Positions 33,522 through 44,954 of a DNA stretch of 64,000 nt are shown piece by piece. This DNA is from Pseudeuparius sepicola (lineage: Eukaryota > Arthropoda > Insecta > Coleoptera > Anthribidae): the NCBI GenBank assembly GCA_963920635.1, contig OY987298.1:20679647-20743646 (forward strand), read 5' to 3'. Position numbers and translations under genes: made by a program. The stretch's first letter is position 1, and every line of letters starts with the position of its first letter. A model generated the notes under the pieces. The model worked only from the letters and a program-made list of their open reading frames with translations. It ran no database searches and was not told the origin of the DNA.

Positions 33522-33860
33522 ATATGATAATAATAATAATAATAATAATAATAATTCTCACCCTCACAATACTCCAAACTAGGAGTACCCCAGAAGCAAC
33601 CACATACTTGTGCGGGGGAGGGGGGCAATTACTATTATTTTGTCTTCGTTGCCATTTGCGGCTGGGCCTACTTTTTTCCCGATAGAACTAGGATAGCATT
33701 CGCTCAAGTACTACGGAAAACCCTAGAAAACCGTAGTAATCCCAGTGAGTGTAGGACAATTAGTAAATCACACGGATAAAGCCTATTTAGGAGCAATACC
33801 GTGAACCCACATTTGCCCAGCGCTCTTGGCCATAGCGGTGTTTTTCTTTAAAGACATATA
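33522..33860 (-). repeat. retroelement-like 3' end, copy 2, with (TTA)n tail
   Basis: Same 105-bp unit as 32640, preceded on the plus strand by at least eight TAA units (33526-33553). Read on the minus strand this is unique sequence ending in (TTA)n, as seen at the 3' ends of some non-LTR elements or SINEs. The match to copy 1 stops at GTCTTCGTTG, while GC-richer DNA up to 33860 probably belongs to the longer copy. Confidence 0.5.
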
Positions 33861-34618
33861 ATATGCTTGCGCCTGCCTCGAACCAAGGTCGATCGAAGGC
33901 AGAAAAACATGCAGTCTAAAAAGTCAGCGCCGGTACGAGCGACGCCACCGCGGTTATACTGTCTTATTACTGCTTTACATTTACTGTATGATATATATTA
34001 TGGCACATCATATTATGATACGTATTATGATACAATAAATTACGTCTCACTTTTACTAATGACCCTACGAAAGTCGTATAAAAGTATTTTATTAAAATTA
34101 CCACTTACTGGGGTAATTTGAGGTTGAAATTAATATTAACGCGCATGTGCACTACTTTCTTACCGTCATGTTATCATTTCTATGTCGTATTAAGATCTTG
34201 CTTAAAACTGTTCTACAACATCTATGACTTCCACTTACTGATGTGTCTTATAATATATTTAAATCGTCTTTATACGACTATCGCTCCACAAAGTTTTAAT
34301 GTGGTCAAATTATTTTCTTTACAACCGTCGTACAACTATATTTCTAAAGTCGTAAAAGTAGTTGTATTCTCAACGACGGAGACCTCTTTACAACCTTATA
34401 ATAACATTTGAAAGACTATATAATGTTGACGTTAAAGTAACCATGTTATGCCTGCTATAAGACGGTTATAGAACAATTACTTTCACGATTCGAGTAAATA
34501 ACATCCTAACAACTACTATAAGACCTATAGTTATTTTGTCTACCCTAAGCGACAATTTTATAACCCTAATACAACTATTTGGACTTAAGATAAATAATTA
34601 TAACTTAAAATGTTACTT
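33861..34618. other. AT-rich stretch with degenerate motifs
   Basis: Continues the GTCGTAAAAGTAGTTGTA / ACAACTACTATAAGAC style of repeated words seen at 32.3-33.3 kb. Two adjoining plus-strand frames (84 and 97 residues) have no domain and overlap these repeats. Confidence 0.35.
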
Positions 34619-34956
34619 GGGAGGGGGGGTTGCCCACAGAGAAAGTGAGGTTAGATTTCGTATTTTTTTAAGTTGTATAGCATAAAATCTAATAACATTT
34701 TACCTGGTAAAAATTTAGTACAATCATTTCTGCCTTCATTTTGATCATAAGATCTTAAAAGCACATGCACTGGAATTATTATTTTCCCCAAGGTTTTCAT
34801 AATCTATAACACAAAACACTGCTTATAAGATCTTATGATTCAAATTAAGACAGAAATGTTTGTACTAAATTTTTGCCAGGTAAAATGTTATTAGATTTTA
34901 TGCTATACAACTTAAAAAATTACGAAATCTCACCTTCTCTGTTGGCAACCCCCTCT
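34619..34956. mobile_element. 338-bp fold-back element, GGGAGGGGGGGTTGCC type
   Basis: Both arms (about 140 bp) carry GGTTGCC, AGAGAAAGTGAGGTTAGATT/AATCTCACCTTCTCT, CATAAAATCTAATAACATTT, ACTAAATTTTT and CATAAGATCTTA in mirrored order. The loop is about 34765-34810. The ends differ from the CAGGGTG families and no clear target duplication is visible. Confidence 0.75.
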
Positions 34957-35479
34957 TAAATAATTATATTATCTTTGCCGATATTAGTAGACATTGTATA
35001 TGAACAAATTTGTATAATTTTTGTAGACATTTATTTAAATTTATGATGCACATTAAGAAAATAATTAAAATTAACTATAATTTTGTATTGTAAGGCATAA
35101 AAAGTTTAGTAACAAGTGCTCAAAATTTCATTTGAGCATCTTTAATAACGTTTCTCAATAACTAAAAGGGAACTATCTTTAAAATATTATAGTCCATTAT
35201 AGTCCATTCACACTTTAGTAACTAAAACAACGGAGTGAAGTGCACGTTTTAGTCTATATGGTGCAAAACTACAATTTTGTTATTTTTCTCCTCTACAAAA
35301 ATTGGTATCAGGTGTGGGGTACTTTATTCAAAGCACGTGTTAGGTAAACACGCGTTCACTTTGCGAAATACTTAAAATGAAACGAAATCATCCCAATGTT
35401 TCAACATCAGAAATCAGAACGAAGGCCGTCGTATCCAACGGACGGATTTCATTGTTAAATTGACAGATTTTCCTTGCTC
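34957..35479. other. AT-rich gap with second primer-site-like word
   Basis: ATTGGTATCAGGTGTGGGGT at 35301-35320 repeats the 32129 motif. ATTATAGTCC is tandemly doubled near 35187. No gene recognised. Confidence 0.35.
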
Positions 35480-35690
35480 CCCCTTCGCATACACTGCGAA
35501 CGGGCATTGACAAACGACCCTCGGGGAAAGCCCTCCCCCCCTCCACCGGCCCCTCTTCCCGAAATTTATTTTATGAATTTCGCCGCCCCGGAGGAAAATC
35601 CACCTCCCGGAAAAACGGGGGTGATTTCTCGCCTGACGCTTGGCTGGGTCGAAACAAATTTTATCCGGTAGAATTCAAACTTCGGAGTGT
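35480..35690. repeat. dispersed repeat family R1, copy 4
   Basis: Contains GGGCATTGACAAACGACCCT, GAAATTTATTTTATGAATTT and TTTCTCGCCTGACGCTTGGC in the family order, but lacks the left part. The 65-residue frame over it is not conserved between copies. Confidence 0.6.
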
Positions 35691-36703
35691 TTATTCTTAA
35701 GTTCCAGTGTCAGTATATGAATTGAATCGAAAAGGGGGGAGGCGAAGGACCGCTGAAGAACAGAACAATTTCAGGAAGTATTAATTAAAGTATTCGGTGT
35801 CAAAATTATGTATGCAGATGAAAGGTTTAGATGTATTTTTGGGTTAGTACTATTTAAACTTGCAGCGGAAAAGTCTATAGTCAATTTACCTTAAAAAGCA
35901 GAGAACAATACTGGCCGTAAGATCGATGGAAGCTACGTACTGAATTCAGGGACGTATTCGCATACTTGTTGTCAACGATCGCTTATAATTTGCTTAAATA
36001 CTTAGATAAGATAATGTTTTGGATGTGGCTTAGGTAATTATAAAATAATGTAATGCACAGATACAGAGAGTGAAGATGAATACGTGGTAAAGTACTGTGA
36101 ATAAGCGTTGTCAGCAAGTTATTTGAACATTTTTTTCTATCTAATGTTTAATAGATTTATGATTTTATTAGCCACACTACCAGCTGGCGAAATGGCTGCT
36201 GTTCGGGTTACGTTCCTTTACATAAAGGAGCGGCTGCAGATAATTCAACTGCAATAATTAGTTGAAGTTGTATTGCGTGCGAACTTGTATTTTGTCAGCA
36301 TTAATTTACGTTTTCAGAAATATCCCTACTGATGATAAATAGTAAATATTATTCAATCAAATGAGTTCACCGTTAGTCCGGGCCTGCTTGTCAAATATTA
36401 TCTGTGCTACGGTAGCCGCAAAAACGAACAAAAACAGGCAATAAAAGTGTAATTTGCATTTCAAAGGAAACCCGACGACGATTATTCTCGGCACAGTACT
36501 TTTACCTGCAACTTGTAGGTACTTGTCCACCAAAAAATAGGATATAACATTTTTTTTTTATAAACAGACTATACAGAGCGAGTTATGCAGGCCGCGGTGG
36601 TGCGTATCTTCTATAATGTTAAAGCTAGAAAAATGTACAGACAAAGCTCGTAGGGAAACACGAGTGGTACATTCTGAAAATACTTTCCAATAGTGACCCA
36701 AAG
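35691..36703. other. unassigned gap
   Basis: No gene or repeat copy recognised. Confidence 0.35.
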
Positions 36704-37140
36704 TTGTGCTTTTTAAAAAGAGCAATCTACATTTTATTACATTTTTGGAGCACTCAAAGAGTAGAAGGTGCTTTTTGATAGGATATTAAGGGTCAAATTT
36801 TAAAGGTTAAGTAGTTATTTTAATTTTAAACGAAAAAGGGGTCAGATTTGGAATTTTATTATTCAAAAACTAAATGAAATTTTGGGTGACCACTAGGACT
36901 GGAGATTGCTTGTTACGTCTAGTTGATGACTTTGGATTGATATTGAGATAAAATTCTAAAGAATATACCGGGTGATTCATTTACGCAAATCCTAAGTTTA
37001 TTCGTTATTTTTAAATAGAACAGCCTATGTTTTACTACATTTTTTGGAAAGCCCTTAAAGAGTTGATGCTTTTTGGTATCGGGTATTAAGGGTCTACATT
37101 TAGAAGTTAGGGAGTTATTTCCATTTAATTCTAAGAAAGT
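36704..37140. repeat. diverged direct duplication
   Basis: 36704-36835 and 37005-37140 are direct repeats, roughly 70 percent alike by eye: CTACATTTTATTACATTTTT/CTATGTTTTACTACATTTTT, then TGCTTTTTGRTA and GGTATTAAGGGTC, then a ...GTAGTTATTTT / GGAGTTATTTC ending. Between them, at 36965, is ATACCGGGTGATTCATTTAC, an end of the CAGGGTG class. This suggests two tandem relatives of one element. Confidence 0.6.
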
Positions 37141-37239
37141 TCCTTAAAAGGGCCGATTGCCTGATTAGGGTGTAATTTACTAATTCTGGTTAAATATTTA
37201 TTGGTTTTTCCTAAATTTAACATTAAAGTTTCAAAACCG

Positions 37240-37680
37240 AAACAATTGTTGAAACGTCCTACTTTAAGTAACCAGTTACGTAAAGAAAAATATTACGTAA
37301 CTAGTTATGTACGTAAAGTAAAATATTACGTAATGTCAGAAAAAGTGTCCTGAAGGTTGATATTTTACGACTTTTAGTACTTTGTCGATATCGAACAAAT
37401 ATCGACTTTTGAAAATTGTTTGATACTGTCGGAGAAAGTATATCTGAACGGTCCATATTTATTGTTTTTACTATTGTATGTGCATCGCATCAATATTGAC
37501 TTATTGGAAGGTGTTCGATGCTGCCAAAAGGCGTGCCCGTATAGTCGATATTGTTCGTTTTTTACTGCTATTCGTATCGAATGAGAGTCGATTTCAAAAT
37601 ATTAATATATCGTAATATCGATATTGTATAGAAAATATCGATATCGATACTTTTATCTATATTCAATATCAATATCGCCC
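37240..37680. repeat. TTACGTAA- and ATATCGAT-rich low-complexity tract
   Basis: Repeated ATTACGTAA words (37275-37345) are followed by many ATCGATATTG/ATATCGAT permutations (37385-37680). Decayed simple repeats; no coding potential. Confidence 0.6.
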
Positions 37681-37782
37681 TGCCCTCTCCAGTATTGATA
37701 CTTAAATAAATTTGTCATTATCTTTTATTTCAATATTTTTCAAGATTAAAAAAACCATGTATACATAACACTTTAGGAAATA

Positions 37783-38366
37783 TACAGTGACCGGCGGAAA
37801 GTTGGACACAAAAATTTAATATTTTTGAACTCACTCTGATTTCGATTAATTTAAATTTATAGCTGCTAATCGAACAAAATTAAAGTTTAGTAGCAAATTC
37901 ATGTGTTATCCGATGATAAGTTGCGCTTGTGGTATTTTGTTTTTTTGTAATACACAGGCTGGTCGAAAAAAATACAAAAAAAGTGAAATTTCTTTTTTTT
38001 ACTAGGTGGCTGCGACTTTAAATCTGACATCCACCTTTGATTCCAAAAAATGTTTGTAAGTAACTTTTTACCGTATTTTAAAAAATAAGGGTACTGTAGG
38101 TACCCTTGAGTTATTTTGACATTTTTGAATCTACCTCGTATCCAAAAAGAGATATTTAAATTTTGATAAGTGAGTTTGGAGTTTGAAATGATGCACCAAC
38201 TTTTATCAAGAATAAATTTTCTGAGAAATTAATAATAAAAAAGTTTTCCATTTGTGTCCAACTTTCTGATTTTGCAGGGCGAGCGATGCGCGTTCCCACA
38301 TCACGCAAGACATTTTGCAACAGATTTTTCCTAACTGGTTACGTAAATAGCTATTACTTCACTGTA
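37783..38366. mobile_element. Tc1/mariner-type MITE, TACAGTGACCGG
   Basis: GGAAATATACAGTGA at the left is perfectly mirrored at the right (38352-38370 region), and inner words GAAAGTTGGACACAAA (37796) and TTTGTGTCCAACTTTC (38250) are also inverted. 584 bp with TA at both ends. The right subterminal region differs from the left, so it is not a full palindrome. No transposase. Confidence 0.65.
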
Positions 38367-38617
38367 TATTTCCTTATGTAAGACTATTATTGTAACTTTT
38401 ATTTTTCATATTATTCAACTAACCAACAAGTCCAAAAAGTCTAAACAATCATTATTTTTCCGTAGATTCAATATCTTACTGATGATCCAGTATAATGCCT
38501 CTTTTAGGTATCACCTGTCTGCATAATGTTACACCAACCTGAAACAAAGCAAAAATAATTGATTATAACGAATTAAGGAGAGTATAAAGGTAAAAATAGG
38601 TGTCTTCATACTAGATA

Positions 38618-38857
38618 TACCGTACTTTCACCGTTTTAGTAGACATAGCCATGGCTTGGCGGCGCGCCGCCGTGTATTCGGCTAGGTTCGTCAGTCGTTG
38701 GCGGGGGGCGGGGCGTGTTTTTTGCTCGCAAAACTCGACTGATAAGCGGTGCGGGACTACTGTGTACTCCCCCCGCCAACGACTGACAAACCTAGCTGGA
38801 CGCACGGCGACGCGCGGCCTATTCCCCTATGTCTACTAAAACGGTGAAAGTACGGTA
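38618..38857. mobile_element. 240-bp palindromic MITE with GC-rich centre
   Basis: The ends TACCGTACTTTCACCGTTTT and AGTAGACATAG are perfectly mirrored at the right. Inside, GTCAGTCGTTGGCGGGG is mirrored by CCCCGCCAACGACTGAC. The whole element is a near-palindrome around about 38738. The flanks TAGATA and TAGAAA are similar but not an exact duplication. Opposite-strand frames of about 60 residues are a by-product of the symmetry. Confidence 0.85.
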
Positions 38858-38899
38858 TAGAAAATAATAGATGGAGCATTTTGTTCACAAAAAGACAAC

Positions 38900-39290
38900 T
38901 GACTCCTGGTCTTCCCATCCCGTTTTTTCATTGTATTGGCAGTATATCCGCCTGGTTTGCCCACTCGTCCCCGCATAGCGGTCTCTGCGACTTTCCCGTC
39001 GATTGGGCACGTGATTCGCATTTAATCTGTCCTTTAATCCCGCGGTCCGTGTCAGCCGGATCGCCTTATTTCCCCGACGGTGCTCAGAGTAAATTAACAG
39101 TAAATGGGAGTTTCCTGTTTTCTTTTAAACCGATCCCGGCGAGAATGGGCATCGTCGGAGGACGTCGACAAAGGACGGGCTTATTTCGCTTTTTGTGTGG
39201 AATTCACTCTCAGAACACGGGTCGGGAAATGAGAATTGCTTTATAGATGATTGCGTTTTGTGTTATATACAAAAATAATTTTTCTTTTAA
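38900..39290. repeat. dispersed repeat family R3, copy 1
   Basis: Matches 62400-62790 in reverse and 61905-62170 in the same direction. Landmarks: GCGACTTTCCCGTCGATTGG, GCACGTGATTCGCATTTAAT, AATGGGAGTTTCCTGTTTTC, GGCGAGAATGGGCATCGTCG and CATTTATAGATGATTGCGTT-like right end. A 121-residue frame crosses it but is not maintained in the other copies. Confidence 0.7.
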
Positions 39291-39492
39291 CGTTTAGTTT
39301 AAAGAGTTCAGGCAGGAAAGATTAATTGTTCCTTCCATACAGCAATTATTTATACTCGTTGTTCATGAATATGAATTATCAAACTGAATAAGTAGGTAAG
39401 TAAAATAACAAAATTTTTGGTAGGAACGTTTGGCACTAAAATATAGCAGGTAGTCTGACCCAACAGGAGAACTGGGGCACTAAGAATGTGGG

Positions 39493-40412
39493 CAGTGGCG
39501 CAACGAGGGGGGGGGGGACTGCCGGGCTGCAGCCTCCCCCTCCCGAGCTCGTACCAACCAGGCGAAAAATCGCTAAACAAAGCTAGATAAAGCAATGCCA
39601 CAGAGAAAACATATCATGGAGATGTAACTTTACAATTTTCTATGCCTCCAGTTAAGTTATCTGTCCTTAAAATTTCTAAAAAATTTCGCCTGCGGCGCAT
39701 TTTAATAAGCGAACACCTCCTTTTAATTCCTGCTTTTAAAAATCAATAATTATAAATCCACCAGGACATAAATTTCTATGGTAGATTGTGATTCCTATCC
39801 ATATTCTACATTTGACCATTTGAGAGGACATGTTAATTTATAGGATGTGGCAATACATTTATAGGCACTAACTTATATCTTTACTTCCACATCACTCAAG
39901 GAATTCTCTCTCGGGCTTTTATGTAAAAGAAAAAAGCTTACCTAATACTTCTTACATGTATTGCATAGTTAAATTATTATTATGGTTCCACAGTTAAAAA
40001 AGAAAAAAATACAATCAGTTGACTTGCATAATATTTTTTGCTAATATTAGGTTACTTAATTATTTTTAGTTCATTTAAAATGTTTGCCCTTGAAAATTTG
40101 AAAATTTTCACCACCGGCGCAATTCTTTGCAATAAAAATTTGACTTATGTTTCCCATCGACAATGCGTATCTACGACCCTGTAGGTAGGCTGTATTTATC
40201 ACTCCAAACCGATTGATATTGAAAAGCTACGTAATTACTTTGTTCTCTCAAAAAAAAAGCCATAGACTATACCTTCGACTATGTTTAATCTTTTCAAATT
40301 ACTGTTTTACAGCGTTGCTCACTTTTATTATTATTATTAAGTAATTCTACACAAAAATAATAGTAACATTGTCAACCAGCCCCCCCGGAAATAATTTCTG
40401 GTTGCGCCACTG
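39493..40412. mobile_element. hAT-type MITE, CAGTGGCGCAAC
   Basis: A 920-bp element with termini CAGTGGCGCAACGAG and, reversed, CAGTGGCGCAACCAG. The 8-bp flanks AATGTGGG and AATCTGCG agree at six of eight positions, consistent with an aged hAT duplication. G-rich and C-rich runs sit just inside the two ends. No transposase frame. Confidence 0.8.
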
Positions 40413-42035
40413 AATCTGCGTGTCTCTATTTAGGAATATGCGTCACTAATGACCATTTACAAGACTTTTTCATCTGTAAGTAAGGCTTATTTGACATATA
40501 AATGATTGTTATAGAAATGGTTTCTATGTAGTAAAGTGGAATTTACAATTCAAGAAGTTATGGAGGTAAGTGAAAATAATTAATAAATTAGTTTTCCAAA
40601 GGTATTAGAGCAGAAATAAAAGGTTTACACTTTCTTTTATTGTGTAAATCAACTGCCACAGTTTTACAGGAAAGTTAATATTTATCGTTTGTTGTTTTTT
40701 TTATGCAAAAAATTAAACGATTTCATTTGGAAAAAAGGCATTTTAGATCTCGTTTGACCAGATCTGACTAAAATGTCATATTAGGTAATTCAACAAGACA
40801 ATAATGTCATCCATGGCCATCTAATTTTGCTAAAAAGTGATTTTTGACAGGCAAGTTTTGATTTTCTCAACCATAACATAATGTTTAATATCCTCTGACC
40901 AAATAGAAACCTGAAGGTGTCATTTTTTCAAATTAAATAATTTTTCTTCTGGCAGATACAAAAAAATGACAAGATACAGTTTTTGCCTAGAATAAAAAAG
41001 TTATCAAGTGTATAAAAGAAAATTCTGTACTGGGCGGTATATTAGTATTTTTCTTGATAAAACAAATAATGTAATGTACCCATATATCCGCCACTGGCTA
41101 TTTGGGAAACTTGATGCCGTGTATAGTATTTTCAAAGTAACTTGAAACAGCATAAAAAACTCTACTCTCACAAAAAGAATATAGGACATAAGCGTCACGC
41201 AGTTTTCAAAAATATACATTATTCTACAAGCAACATAATATTTCACTTTTAAGGTTTTTTAAGGTTGCCGTCAAACACAACTTAAAGGTTAATGCACCAT
41301 ATAATATTGTCAAAAGGTCTCTAAAAAGCCATATAAATTATAACTATTTAGTGTATCCTAACATCTGTGAAATTAAGGCACGCCTATTCACCGCATTTCG
41401 CTGCACAAGTGGCCACCCTTCGAACAGTGTAATCCATGTAAGAATTGGTGATATTATATTAGGCGAGCATGCAGTCACTTGTTTTTAATACAATATCAAT
41501 CTTCTCTGCCTCCATCATCTCTTTTCCCTGCTAATACCAGGTGTGGCTTAATATGGTTAAAAAAGTGTTTTGTCTCGTATTTTATTGCCGAGGCGCCTGT
41601 TCTCTAGCTACCCTGGTAAAATATATAAATGAACTCACTTGGAACACAGTGATATACGGGGAGCGATCTAATTCATAGTATTTACCACGCCCTGCCACTG
41701 GTGAAAATACCGGACTTATCAGCAAAAATCACTCGTATAAAATTCAAAGATTTTTATGCTGCTCCCAGTGACTTAATTTAAACCATACCAATTTCGTTCG
41801 AACATCTTTAACGCTTGGAAACATAAAAAGTTAAACGTTACAATTTATGGGAATTTAAACACCCTGTATCTCGAAAACGAGGCGGCTGTAAATAAAAAGT
41901 TATACCACAAAATAATATTTTGTAGTTTTCTAGCATTATTCAAAAACGAGATAATTTCACTTTTGAATTAAGGACGCCAAACCATATAGGTAAGTACGTT
42001 AGAGCTATTTTTCTGTTTCCCAATTTTTATCACTA
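40413..42035. other. unassigned gap with unpaired hAT-like ends
   Basis: CCGCCACTG at 41089-41097 and CCCTGCCACTG at 41692-41702 resemble right ends of hAT elements but have no matching left ends. ACACCCTGTATCTCGAAAAC at 41860 is an unpaired CAGGGTG-type end. No gene recognised. Confidence 0.35.
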
Positions 42036-42887
42036 TACAGTATATCCACGGATGGGGTAAATAAGAGGACAAATGGACCAAAAAGTGAAAGATACGAAAA
42101 AATGTTATTCTTTATAAATGTTTTTGCTTGCTTTAAAAATAAGATCCACGATGCCAAAAATTTGTTTTTTTTGTACAGGGTATGCAAAAAATACAAAAAC
42201 GTAAAATTTGAAGAAGAGTAAAGTTGGCTTTTTATAAATTTTAATGCAAAACGTTAAATAAAAAACTTGTTTGAAATTTTAAAAGAATTCTTATTCCAGA
42301 TTTACAAGGAAAAATTTGAAATTTCTAAATTACTCTTTTAAAACCGAATTTGTTCCTAGTCATATTCTGACCTTTTTATATCAAACATATTTATTTAGAA
42401 AAGTTGTTTAGAATTAAAAGACTTGTCAGAGGGTAATTTTTGAAGCAAATCCGCCGACTTTGATTTTTCAATTTTTTACCCATTTAAATCAAAGTCGTCC
42501 GATTTGCTTAAGACACGTCTTTTAATTCTAAACAAATTTTCCAAATAAATATTTTTGATAATTTTAAAAACAAAGGAGATTCACACACTTGGAAATAAAA
42601 AAATCGGAGGCTGATTTGTTTGAAAAGTGACAATCGGACACATTTTTTAATTCTAAACAACTTTTCTAAGTAAAATTTTTGATATTTTAAAAATAAAGGC
42701 AGTTTATTCTTGATCGCCCTCATGTTTTTGTATTTTTTGGACACCCTATATAAAAAAATCGAAAATTCTCTTCGTGGACCATATTTTTTCGAGAAGCAGA
42801 AACTTTTATCAATAATGACTTTTTGTCGAAAAATGAAATTTTTGGTCCATTTGTCCTCTTATTTACCCCATCCGTGGACATACTGTA
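42036..42887. mobile_element. fold-back element, TACAGTATATCCACGG type
   Basis: Ends TACAGTATATCCACGGATGG and its mirror (reverse complement TACAGTATGTCCACGGATGG) continue through GGTAAATAAGAGGACAAATG in both arms. About 150 bp inside, GTACAGGGTATGCAAAAAAT is mirrored by ATTTTTTGGACACCCTATA, another pair of CAGGGTG-like ends, so this is again a two-level structure. Interior arms share TTTAATTCTAAACAA words. 852 bp, no coding sequence. Confidence 0.8.
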
Positions 42888-44527
42888 TATTCTCGCACTA
42901 TAGTCCAAATAACAGAATTTTCCTAACCTAAAATTCAAAAAGTTAGCCTGTTCAACTGTGTTTGTTTTGGCCCTGTCACATGGGAAATATTCAAAGTATA
43001 ATTTATTAATAGTTACTTACATTGCAAGATGTGTCAGTGTCCTTTTTTGGCAGTCGAGGTAATTTAAGTGCCTCAGTTTATCCTGTTCTTTTTGTCCAGT
43101 TGAGGTTTTTTTTACCATTGCGCGATGGGTGCCCATTTCATTACTAACGTCGCCGTCCCAAATTGTCATTTTGTTTTCTATGGGGAGCAAAATAAGCGAG
43201 AAAATAGCTTTAATAAAAAATTAATAACAAATTCCATAGCCTCGAAAGAGCCGAACACCCTGAATCTGAATTGACGTGTGACAGAGTAGGTACGTTACAC
43301 CGTGAATTTTTTCATGGCTAACTTGGTAACTTACTTAAAGAGACGCTTTGCAGAGCGGTGGCGACGGTGGCGTTATTCAAAAACCCATAGTTGAATTAAA
43401 GTTTAATTGAAAGTAATTTTGGAATTTTGGAGAGTGTAACGAAAAATGCCTCTAAAGTTGTTATATCAGCTTTCAATGATCATTTCTGCACTGTTTTCTA
43501 ACCTAGGTACTCAAAGGTTTAGCAGATAAATTTTAAGTTTGGGTATTCTACTTACAGTTTTATAGTTTTTATGATTAATTTAGAGGCATTTTGGGTCGCA
43601 TCTTTGTTGGCCTGAGGCCCCCAGGGCGCCATTTCCTTTTAGTTTTCATTGTTTTCTCTATAGAGCTTCCATCAGTTTCTAGAAATTTGCTAGAACTTTG
43701 ATTTGTGCATCTGTCATTGGCCAGGAATATTCTAGAGTAGTCTTCAAGCTTCAATTTGAATATGTAAGCCCTGGGAATTGGGCCTGAGGGAAGTGGAAGG
43801 TTATAACCCGATTTTAGTGCATTTTTTGGAGCTGAGAGAATATTCTTGGACAGTGACAGTAATCTGACAATTTTATTTGTGATTTTTGAAGGCTAAACAA
43901 TAAAGGTGGTAACCAAGGCAGCGAGTTTGGACTGTGGTTGTTGAAATACAGTACAATAGTGTCCCCTTGCCTAGATCTTGTTTTGTTTCCGAAATTGAAA
44001 TAATTGCGTTCTGCGGGCGAATATAATGAAGGAACCAAAATTGCGATATAGATGATGTTAAAAGTTAAACGTGGCGAACATCGTCCGCGCCTGCTGCGTC
44101 GTCAACACGACTAATAACAATTAGGCAAGGTATACACAGCGCCGAAATGTATACGTATAGGCTACAGAACGGCTGTTGCCGAAATCTGCGCCCCATTACG
44201 CCGACAAATAAATGGTGGGGTTGACACCATAATTACCGGAATCTAAACAGATGCGTTCGCGTGCGCGCGGCCACCGCCGCCAGTCGAGACGTATTTGTCT
44301 TTGTTCAACGGGAAGTCAAACATGAACGGAGTGAGCCAATTTAAATTCACAGGCCTGGCGACTGTTCCACTTTTCAAGTTACTTCGATGAACTCAATCGA
44401 GTAATACACACATCAAAAGAACCTAAGGGACAAATACAAAAATGAGCATATTTTCTTAATTAGGTATTTCGTATTTATTTATTAAAAAATAATAATACGA
44501 CTATGAGGAGTTCCAGCAACTGACTAT
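42888..44527. other. gap with two repeat fragments
   Basis: 43085-43265 is a decayed relative of the 10.1-kb fold-back element. 43811-43955 is repeated in reverse at 63855-64000. The remainder, including a GC-rich patch at 44080-44290, was not recognised. Confidence 0.4.
43811..43955. repeat. 145-bp dispersed repeat, forward copy
   Basis: High similarity to the reverse complement of 63855-64000: GAGAATATTCTTGGACAGTG, CAGTAATCTGACAA, TTTTGAAGGCTAAACAATAA and GTGGTAACCAAGGCAGCGAG. Class unknown. Confidence 0.75.
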
Positions 44528-44814
44528 AGCCGCGTTCCTTTTGCCACTTTTCTTAAGAATTCTTACTTTGTCTCAGTTGGTGGCAGTTCCTTGTACAAAT
44601 GAGAATGTGAGTTAAAGTGAGATTTTTTACCTCCCCCTTCACCCTTCAAGCATATCCTCGCGATGACACTCCACTATCGAGCATATTGGCTCAGTTTGGT
44701 GGTGGGGAAAATGACCCTTTCACAAGATGAGCCTTTGACAGGAAAAAACAAACTGAGTGGCTCGGCTAACAACTGAGCTAAAGTCCTCAGTGTAGCGGCA
44801 AAAGGAACGCGGCT
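44528..44814. mobile_element. 287-bp MITE, AGCCGCGTTCC
   Basis: Perfect 18-bp terminal repeats AGCCGCGTTCCTTTTGCC face each other at 44528 and 44797-44814, with TA at both outer edges. TA target and size suggest a Tc1/mariner-class MITE. No coding sequence. Confidence 0.85.
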
Positions 44815-44954
44815 AAATGCAAACATATATTAGTGTTTTGTACATAAAAAAACATTGAAGATTTTTTAAAATTCAAACTAAAAACCTTTTTTAATTTAAT
44901 AAGTATTTATCATTAGTGCTATTTTAAACATTTAATGACGCAGATACATCATTT

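Noticed and set aside
41089..41702. hAT element between two CCACTG ends
   Set aside because: Both are right-hand-type ends in the same orientation and no left end or duplication was found.
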